A stretch of DNA of 64,000 nt from Klebsormidium nitens (lineage: Eukaryota > Streptophyta > Klebsormidiophyceae > Klebsormidiales > Klebsormidiaceae). The stretch's first letter is position 1. Every line of letters starts with the position of its first letter. The notes beneath the pieces were generated by a model. The model searched no databases. It was not told where the DNA came from and was given only the letters and a program-made list of their open reading frames with translations. This document shows, one piece after another, positions 53,001 to 61,029 of this stretch. The stretch spans positions 2,938 through 66,937 of the forward strand of contig DF237152.1 in NCBI GenBank assembly GCA_000708835.1, read 5' to 3'. The position numbers and the translations under genes are program-made.

Positions 53001-56000
53001 CAGTATCACTTGCTGCAGAAGATTACGAAAGAGAAAGTTTTCAGAATGCAGCTCACATGAGCGCATCCTTTGTTCTGGCGCTTGAAATTTGGAAGGCGAT
53101 GAACAAACACGAGTATGCTTTCGTTCCTGAAGTGCTAAACAAGCGCTCGGGGTTCGCGGAATTGAAGGAGTGAGGGGCTCCCTCTCCTCTCAATGAGGTG
53201 CCATTCATTCCCTTCTCCCGCTTTACGACTCACGTTGACCTGTTTCCGCTTCATAACGCACGTTGACTTTTGATATTCAGGAATTGATTGCAAAAGGAAA
53301 GAGACTAGGGAGATACATAGATGAAAAGGGGCAGGTACTGGCGGCGCTTACTTGTCCTTCCGAAAGGGGCGGGCAACTCTTGAGGTTCTCGGCGAGAGTC
53401 TTTCCGGTGACGGTCATACAGGAACCGTCAATCATGTTGTTCTCGAGCAGCAGCTTCAGCACGGCGGGAGTACCGCCCACCTGATAGGAAGGGTCGCCTG
53501 GTTGGTTGTAACGCAAGACAGGGTTCCTTTTCTTTTGCGTCTCGTTCGAAGATGACAAAGCTTCTCCTGAATGATAGCCGGCAATCCAATACCGGAAAAC
53601 CTGACGACTACGGTCGATCCGTCTTCGTTTGATTGGAGCGCGTCTCGTGATCTCCGAGCCGTTTCCTTCAAGTTGAAGCTTCCACCGTCCTCTCGCAACC
53701 CTGTCAGAATTGATACCTAGGCATAGCTGAGTGTGAATTCTTGTAAGAAAAGAGACCCTGTTGCGACGCTTTTTTGGGTTTAAAATGATTTCAAAGGAGC
53801 CGGTAACCAGATTTTGCACTGGCACTCCAAGTTAAGGCCAAGTCGGCTAAGTCCTCTCTCAGGATCACTTTCAACCGTCACAAGAAAAAAGATCCAACTC
53901 TTGACAGCCCACCTTATGCAGGTCCTCCATAACGTATTTGCCGCTCGGCTTGAGGTCAGCAATGAAGGGCGTCCGGTCGCTGACGGCCTGGAAGTCGTCA
54001 ATGGTCAGATCGACGCCCACAGACCTGCGACAGCGAACAACGGGCGGAGTTTCGTAAGCAGACGGGAAGAGCAGTCTGGACTTTGCCGGAAGCAGGCACT
54101 ACAGGGACTTTGGTGACGTTCTTGTGCCCATTGCAGTCTTTCAAGAAGAAACGGAACTCCTACACAGGAGAGTCTGTCGGGGTGTGAGAATAGATGCGAA
54201 AGTCTTGGGTGGAGTTGCGCCCAAAGGATGGGATGGATGCAACCCTAACACCCCGATACCTGATTTTTGCATCCTGCTTTGAGATCACCCGGCAATGGCA
54301 GCAACGAGCGCCATGCGTTTCTCGAGCGCCGCCTCAAAAGCCCAAAGCCCTAGAAGCTCAAAGAGTCCGAAGCTCTAAACCTCTGGTTCCACCTCTTCTT
54401 TATGAGAAATGAAACTAGATTTTCGATTCGAGAACTGAACGTGAGAATTCCTTGTTTCCGGAAGCCCACCTGATGATGGTAATGAGGTGCAGACCGGCGT
54501 TGGTTGATCCTTGGCGCTCTAGAAGCTTCAGGATTACAAAACCTCAAACCCCCACAATCCGAAATCGGCAAGTGTTCTCAAAACATAAAATCTACCTGGC
54601 AACGGCGATGAGATGCAGCACGGCGTTGGTCGTCCCCCGAGCGCCACGACGAGCACGACTGCACTTTCGAGCGACGCCCTAACAGCTGAAAATTCTAGAA
54701 GCTGCAAGAGACCTCGGGAACCCTACACCCCTAGACCCCCAACCCTTCCGAGAATTAGATTCAAGTAAAATCTGGGAAATGGACCTGACAGTGAGGAGTT
54801 CGACTTTCCAAAACCTTACCTGGCAATGGCGATGAGATGCAGTACGGCGTTTGTGGACCCCCCGAGCGCCATGATGAGGACCATCGCGTTCTCGAGCGAC
54901 GCCCGGGTGATGATGTCACGCGGCCGGATGTTTTTCTTCAGCAGCTCCAGCACGACGCGCCCCGCGAGCCGGCATTCCTGCAGCTTCAGCGGGTCTTCCG
55001 CCGGAATGGAAGAGCTGCGGAATGGAGGAAAGGGGGAGCGGAATGTGAGTGGGAAGGAGTAGAGATGTGCACTTTGAGGAGTGCCCAACACTCGTTGACG
55101 GGTCTTCCGCCGGAATGGAGGAGCTGTGGAACGGAGGAAGACGGAATGGAGGGAAAAGAGTCGAGACGACAGTTGCGGATTGGACGTAGAGGGGAGAAGT
55201 GACTGGGGAAGTATGAGGTGGGCGCTTTGATGAGTGCCCATCGAGTGTCGGAGTTTCCGGTCAGGTTGAGTTTCCGGTGTTGGGTTTCCGGTCAGGTTTT
55301 GACACGTTTCAATTGACAAACTGTTTATGCACAAATAATTTGCCGTCCGGGGTATACTTGCCACTAAAGAGAGCTCTCCACCTTCGCTTGACGGACATGT
55401 AGACACGCTTCAACCGTCAGGCTCCTTACGTGAACGCAATTGCGAACTCCTCTATATGCTTCAACTGCTACAAACAATGCGACACTGAAATGTTGCACGA
55501 ATATGCGGTCTTTTAAGCTGGCCCCGTAAACTTTCGGGACTACCATACCGACGTCGGCAATCCTGGGTTCTCCGCAGCCATTCTGGTGAGGAGCAGAGTA
55601 CTGCATTCAAGAAACGCTTCATGCGCCCGATGCGCCCCCGGCCTACCTGTAAGGCAGCGTCATGCCCATTGCCTCGATTGCCGACGCCATGGTGTTTGCT
55701 GTGTACATGCCCCCGCACGCACCAGCGCCAGGGCATGAGAACCGCACAATGTCCTGGCGCTCCTTCTCGTCGATGGACCCCGCCACAAACTGACCGTAGC
55801 TCTGCCGAGAGACAAAGCACAACTTGAGCGTTTTAGGCTTCTGGAATTTCAGGGTCTTAGAGGTTGGCTGTCCTGGCGCTCCTTCTCAACATAGCCCGAA
55901 AACGAATCGACCGTAGCTCTGCACGGAAACGAATTTCCCGTGATCGATGTCGGCATTTTCGACGCGGAAGACTATTTTAGTGACGTCTCAGGTTCGGCAA

Positions 56001-59000
56001 ACCTTGTTGTTACTGCTAACAACCCAGTATTTGCTCCTTGATCAAAAAGCGGAATTTGCGGCATGGCAGCTCATAATTCTCCATATGGAGATATTTTCCA
56101 GTAAGAGCAAAGCAGAGGGTCTTTTGAACAAATTTCGGATGTGGTGCGCGAGAGCTGCGTAGGATGGGCCATACAATCAAATGCCTACTCCTTTCACAGA
56201 TTCTTCTGGAACGGCGACGGCTGGTATCCAAAGGTATGGAGCACGACACGCAGTCGAGGATCGTTTTGAAAGGAGCGCAATGGCTGGAAAGTAGACGGTG
56301 TGAGTCGCTCTCAAGGAGAACCCCTTACCTGGAAAGCGGAGACGATGTCTAGGGTTGTGCCGTCGGAAGAGAAGCCGGGCTGCAGACAAGAAGAAAACAC
56401 GTGTCACTCTAAGCTGCAACCACAATGTGACAGGGCATGGAATGAAGCATAACACATTGAGACGAGACAAGAAGTCCTGTTTGGAGAAGAGGAAGAGGGT
56501 CGGAATGGAAACCCTCTCACTTGGCGGCTACACTATTATCAGGAACAAATTTTACGACATCGTTTCAGGACCCTGCTGTGTGATCATCCTGTGAGACCCT
56601 CGGCTGTTCTTGCGAATCCATCAAAACATAGACAAAAGTACAAGAAGAGGAGACTTGAAAATCTCTTGAGGATTAAGCAAGCATAGCGTCACCTTGATGG
56701 TGCCTCCGTAGACCATGAGGCTCGGCCGGTTGAGGCGGCCCATGGCCATCACGACGCCGGGCATCTGCGCAGAACATGCTCTTGTCGAATTCGTATACCT
56801 TACAAGACTGAGTCCTGTAAAGTTCGTACGCGGTAGATACTGGTATCCTGACATCCTAGACTAATGAGAGATGCAATGTATAGCCCTAGACTACGTAGAG
56901 ATCGAAGGATCCTAGACTGAATTTCCTCAGCACGTGGGCGCTTCTACACAAGCACTCGTTCTGCATTGCACAAATGGGCCTAGGAAGTGCGATTGAACTG
57001 GAACAGGCGATTAAACGACCCGGCGTGTGCAGCAAGCATAAGCGAGGTTTCCAAAGGCACTGCTACATTCCCTTTTGATTCAGGTTGCCGAGAAGATTGT
57101 GACATGTTTGATGGATGCGAGTGATCTGGAAGCTAGCAACTCGAGAACATAGTAAGGAATTTGTCGACAGAAAAGAGAGGGTATGAATGAGGAAACAAGA
57201 TCACGCGGAACGGAATCACACTTTGGTGGCAGAGCGTAAGCAGAACAAAGCAAACGATACGCCCACTCACGTTCTTGTCGCACCCAGGAAGCGAGATATT
57301 TGCGTCGTACCACTGTGCGCCCATCACTGTCTCAACGCTGTCCGCAATCAGGTCCCTACTCTGCAGACTGAAGCACATGCCTTCCGTCCCCATCGAAATC
57401 CCGTCGCTAACCCCGATCGTGTTAAATCTTAACCCGACCATGCCCGCCTCGTAAACCCCCTGCTTAACCGCCTCGCTCAACGCCAGCAGGTGCATGTTGC
57501 ACGTGTTGCCCTCATACCACACACTGCTGATGCCCACCTGAAAGGGGAAGTTGTTACGAATTGGGTTAGGGGCCGAGAAGTGGGTTAGCAATGAGGCCTC
57601 CTGTGTTACATCTTTCCGGAGGGTCAGAGACATGTTGCAAGCAGTGTAGCACACACTGCTGATGCCCACCTGGAAGAAGATCTGGTTAAGAAGTGGGTAT
57701 ATCGGATAACGTATATCATGCATTAAGTCCTTACTGATGGTTTGGAGGTCATTTTCTAGTAGCGCGCGCTGCTAACGCCTGCAACTGGAGGGGCAGATTG
57801 GTTGTGAAGTGGGTTAAGATGAGGTTCAGGGGCGTCATGAGACATGTTATTAAGATACTTGTTACACGCGTTGCGCTCGTACCACATGATTGCTGATGCC
57901 CTCTGTTGATGCTCTCTGTTGAGTTAGAGAAGGGCTGAGGAGTGGATCACAAGCTAGTTAACGAACAAACTCCCTTGTGCAGCAATTCCCTAGTGGCTTA
58001 AGACCACGCCAGACTAATTTGCCTAACCAGATGGACTGATAAGACACTCTGAAACAGTGGGTCTCTGATCGAGATTGGATGGAGCCCCTCATCTAGATTG
58101 TGCGGGAAAGTTTTCCGGATGCCCTTTGTACTTTGCAGATGCCCTGCCATGGGGACCATGTACTCAGAACTGAGTTACAAAACGGGTTTACGGCCGAACC
58201 GGCTCTAGCCACGTTTGGGCCAGAGACTACCAATCTGCTCAAGTACCAAATCAACTTCCTGGCTTCTTTCACCAAAGACGAGGAGTCCTTTGAATTCCTG
58301 CCTGTTGTTCGTAGCCCAACACCCATAACGAACTTGACTACCAAAGCCCTGAGAAGCCATAGCTTCTCCTTACAAAGAAGAGAAATCCCTCAAAGCCCTG
58401 CTTGAAACCTGTAACCAGATTGACCGCAACATGGAAGGCACTTGACGCACCTGTGGCTTGTTCATATCCTCCTCGGTTAGCCCGACCCCATAGAGCTGCG
58501 CCTGGCTCGCCCCCTGGGACGCCGGCTGGGTGATCCGTGAGCTGTGCCGGTTGAGCGCCCCTGCCGTCTTGGGATCCGCATCAATGGTCACCGGGTGCGC
58601 CGTTGTGGTTGCTGATGCATCCGCTTGACACCTGTCATGTACAATGAGCTTGAATTGAGCTTTCAATGCACGTCTGGTGTGAAGCTTGACCACTGTGATG
58701 AACGATGGGAGCAAAGTGGACTTGCGGCGAAAGACGGCACGATGGAGAACAAACGTGGTTTGGGGGGTGAGGGTACGTTTGAGGGCAATCGGCCTATTAT
58801 GAAGCCCCGCTGAAATAAAATGATATATGTTTCGAATTCCGCTGACGCAGTGTAATCAGGCGGTCAGTCGCAGGTAACTTACCACTGGCCACTGGCCCCT
58901 GGCCAACAACTGGCAAGCTCACAGCGCAATGCTGTATCAGACAGAGAAGGAATGGCAGCAACGCTGATTGCAACCAAGTGTTATAAACGAAGAAGGCGGA

Positions 59001-59816
59001 GGCTATGCTTCAAAAGGAAGTTGAGGACAGAGCAGCAACAAACTGAATGGAATTCTCGAGCAGTTTGAATGTGGCTTCAGAATGCAGATATCCTAGAATT
59101 CCAGTCAGCCGTGCACCCTTTCGAGACAAGATTGTCAATTCACTTGCCACTGCAACAGAGACAATCACGCCCACGTAACACAGGAAGTATCACAAGGAAC
59201 TTAGACGCAAGTGAATTTGACAGAGGACTAAAATGTAGCACCACTTTTTGCTCTTAAAATAGCAGACCAAAGGTGACTTGAGTGTCCTGTTCATATTGGA
59301 GGGGACGGAAGCAGAATTACTTGCTGCAATCAGGGATGGCCTCGGGAATTGGCAACAGCATTATCAACACTAAACTTTTTCACCTACTTCATGAAAGAAT
59401 AAAGATAAGCTCTTGGTAGTTTCGACCACCGCGCCATCAGAGACATTCTTCGAATCTGATCAACATATGGCCAATCCTAACAGCCTTAGAAGTCAGGTCC
59501 AATGCGTACAACACTTCTGCACGTTTGCATCTGCCCCAGAGCAAAGCGCCCAATCAACGGTATCTTTTCCCCCATTATTGGTAATGGTCGGAACAGAAGC
59601 TGCCAAAGGCGCCAATTTCCAAGTGCAAACAGAAAGTCTCAAAGTTGTGACTGACCGGGGCGCAGGCCGCCTGTGATTCCTGGCCATCAAACCGGGCGCC
59701 GCCACCAGTTTCTGCCCGACGAAGTTCGACGCCGCCACATTCCTTGGCGAGCATCTTGCGGCGAGCAGCGGGACGCCGCAGCGCGCCGCGGCGCACTCAG
59801 CAATGCAGGCCTCCAT
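50037..59816 (-). CDS. DHAD: dihydroxyacid dehydratase, plastid-targeted, 16 exons
   Basis: DHAD converts dihydroxy-acids to 2-keto acids in valine, leucine and isoleucine synthesis, in plastids of plants. Exons: 59816-59656, 58631-58451, 57537-57271, 56764-56693, 56379-56329, 55801-55647, 55014-54820, 54024-53913, 53480-53352, 53012-52889, 52590-52520, 52110-52065, 51500-51445, 51060-50980, 50630-50472 and 50087-50037. All phases close for 636 aa. Exon 1 gives a Ser/Ala/Arg-rich leader ([20 protein letters not shown]) typical of a transit peptide; its donor GTCAGT is the least certain junction. The iron-sulfur cysteines lie in [16 protein letters not shown] and [16 protein letters not shown]. 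The Lys next to CD is the modified metal ligand, and the active-site Ser lies in [15 protein letters not shown]. The protein ends [16 protein letters not shown]. Several introns carry copies of neighbouring exon edges. Confidence 0.96.
54286..54334 (-). repeat. eroded copy of DHAD exon 7 donor end (third copy)
   Basis: CACCCGGCAATGGC, then GAGCGCCATG, then CGTTTCTCGAGCGCCGCC occur in the same order as in exon 7 but with internal deletions. It lies in intron 7, farthest from the exon of the three copies. Confidence 0.6.
54465..54521 (-). repeat. degenerate copy of DHAD exon 7 donor end (second copy)
   Basis: CCACCTGATGATGGTAATGA, then GGTGCAGACCGGCGTTGGTTG, aligns with the exon 7 end TTACCTGGCAATGGCGATGA, then GATGCAGTACGGCGTTTGTGG. 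It is in intron 7. Confidence 0.7.
54591..54680 (-). repeat. copy of DHAD exon 7 donor end (first copy), about 90 bp
   Basis: This segment matches the last 90 bp of exon 7 (54814-54910) closely, including a GT just past the exon end (minus-strand CCAG then GTAGAT). Translation begins [16 protein letters not shown], mirroring [16 protein letters not shown], but one missing base then shifts the frame. It is a non-coding duplicate in intron 7. Confidence 0.85.
55099..55225 (-). repeat. copy of DHAD exon 7 acceptor edge in intron 6
   Basis: GGGTCTTCCGCCGGAATGGA then (A/G)GAGCTG(C/T)GGAA(T/C)GGAGGAA occurs at the true exon edge (54991-55030) and again at 55100-55140. A second shared block, (G/A)TG(G/T)GC(G/A)CTTTGA(T/G)GAGTGCCC, shows the unit is about 125 bp and spans the splice junction. 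Confidence 0.8.
55868..55930 (-). repeat. copy of DHAD exon 6 acceptor edge in intron 5
   Basis: TGTCCTGGCGCTCCTTCTC and CGACCGTAGCTCTGC reproduce the start of exon 6 (55750-55804), including the acceptor, about 115 bp farther upstream in the gene. Confidence 0.8.
57629..57696 (-). repeat. copy of DHAD exon 3 acceptor edge in intron 2 (nearest copy)
   Basis: CACACACTGCTGATGCCCAC then CTG is identical to the true exon 3 start at about 57519-57540. Flanking similarity extends to CATGTTGCA inside the exon and GTTAAGAAGTGGG in the intron. Translated, it would read VGISSV then diverge. Confidence 0.85.
57761..57817 (-). repeat. degenerate copy of DHAD exon 3 acceptor edge (second copy)
   Basis: GCGCGCTGCTAACGCCTGCA, ending in GTGAAGTGGGTTAA, aligns with the nearer copy and the true edge with many changes. 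Confidence 0.55.
57858..57905 (-). repeat. degenerate copy of DHAD exon 3 acceptor edge (third copy)
   Basis: CTTGTTACACGCGTTGCGCT then CGTACCACATGATTGCTGATG, then CCCTCTG, matches the exon 3 stretch around GTTGCACGTGTTGCCCTCAT, then ACCACACACTGCTGATGCCCA. It lies in intron 2. Confidence 0.65.
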
Positions 59817-61029
59817 CTTTGACTGGGGCTTACTTAATGCGGCCAGAACCGTGCCGAAGGCTAAGCAAAGAGAGAGGTGAACACAAATCCAGATTGAAAC
59901 GAAGATTTGTGAGCTCTTTTTCAATGCATGAGCACAATCAGGACTCTGGGACAGCTCAGACGCTGGTTGGCGCTGGAGGGTGATACCACTGTACCAGTCA
60001 CAGTACTGTCGGAGTCTGGACCGGGACTGGGACAAAATCAAAGAGGGAACCGGTCATCATCGGAAGTACGGGCCTGGCCTCGGACCGTCACCGTTGCGTA
60101 CCCGGGAAGTCATACCCAAAACAGTACTGCAACACTGCAACGTACCCGGTACGCGACTCCGGAGCCAATCATTGGGGGTTCGCTACGCCCGGTTTGAATC
60201 CCCGCTAGAGCACGCAACCGGTTGGACTTCGGACGCTGAGAAGCTCCCGGGTTACCTTCAAGTGACTGAGCTCGGACGTCCAATACCGATTACAAACCCT
60301 AAATTTTTGAGGAGGACATCAGCTTCCAACCTCGCCTGAAATCTGCGGGAAAAAGCAATCATTTCTTTCATTTCTGTCAAGACCCAACTTGACTTGGTAG
60401 AGAGATCAGGCGCTTGTTACAGGGCGCCAGGGCTTCATGCCAGGGGTCGTCATTTCGGCCACCTTTGCGATCTCTTTGCCTGACGTTGGGTCTCAACCAT
60501 CAATCTGCTTGCTGCATGTGGAAGACCTTCTTGGAGCAGCCCGGCGGCCTTCTGGCCCTAGCTATGCCGACGTTGCGTCCCTATTGAAGGTCTAAAGAAA
60601 CTGTGTTTCACCCAGAAGACTAGAGAGAAGATTGCCTGTGTATGTGCTCCCTAGTGGGTGCTGCCAGGAGTTCCCTTCTCTCTGTCTACGCTGGGAACCC
60701 CCGCCCGAACCCATCCCTGCAGCCATGCTACGTTTCGGCAGCCATGATAATGGTTGCCCTAACTAGCATGACGGGGCTCTGAACCGAGGCGTATGCTAGT
60801 CCCGGTGCTCCAGCTGATGAGCCCGGCGTGCAAGACGGTACACGACATTCCTTTCATTTCTGTGAATTGTACAAAGCGGGAGCTTGCTCCATGCAAGAGC
60901 TATACCTGGCGAATTTTCCTTCTCTTCAATCACCAAGGAAACTCCTAGACTCTGTCCTGATAAGAAGTTCCTGAGTGCGACTCGTCATCCTAAGGAGTTG
61001 TGCTTCAGCAGGATATCAACGAAGCAGGA
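59817..61029. promoter_or_regulatory. divergent promoter region, DHAD / WDR60 gene
   Basis: About 1.2 kb between head-to-head genes. It contains a telo-box at 60294-60302. Upstream non-coding or N-terminal exons of the WDR60 gene could lie in the right half, but I cannot identify any. Confidence 0.5.
60294..60302. promoter_or_regulatory. telo-box between DHAD and WDR60
   Basis: AAACCCTAA lies 478 bp upstream of the DHAD start codon and about 730 bp upstream of the WDR60 start. Function is inferred. Confidence 0.5.

Noticed and set aside
59967-60150. Possible hairpin from paired CAGTACTG words near 59997 and 60120
   Set aside because: CAGTACTG is itself palindromic and the flanks do not pair, so no extended stem is supported.
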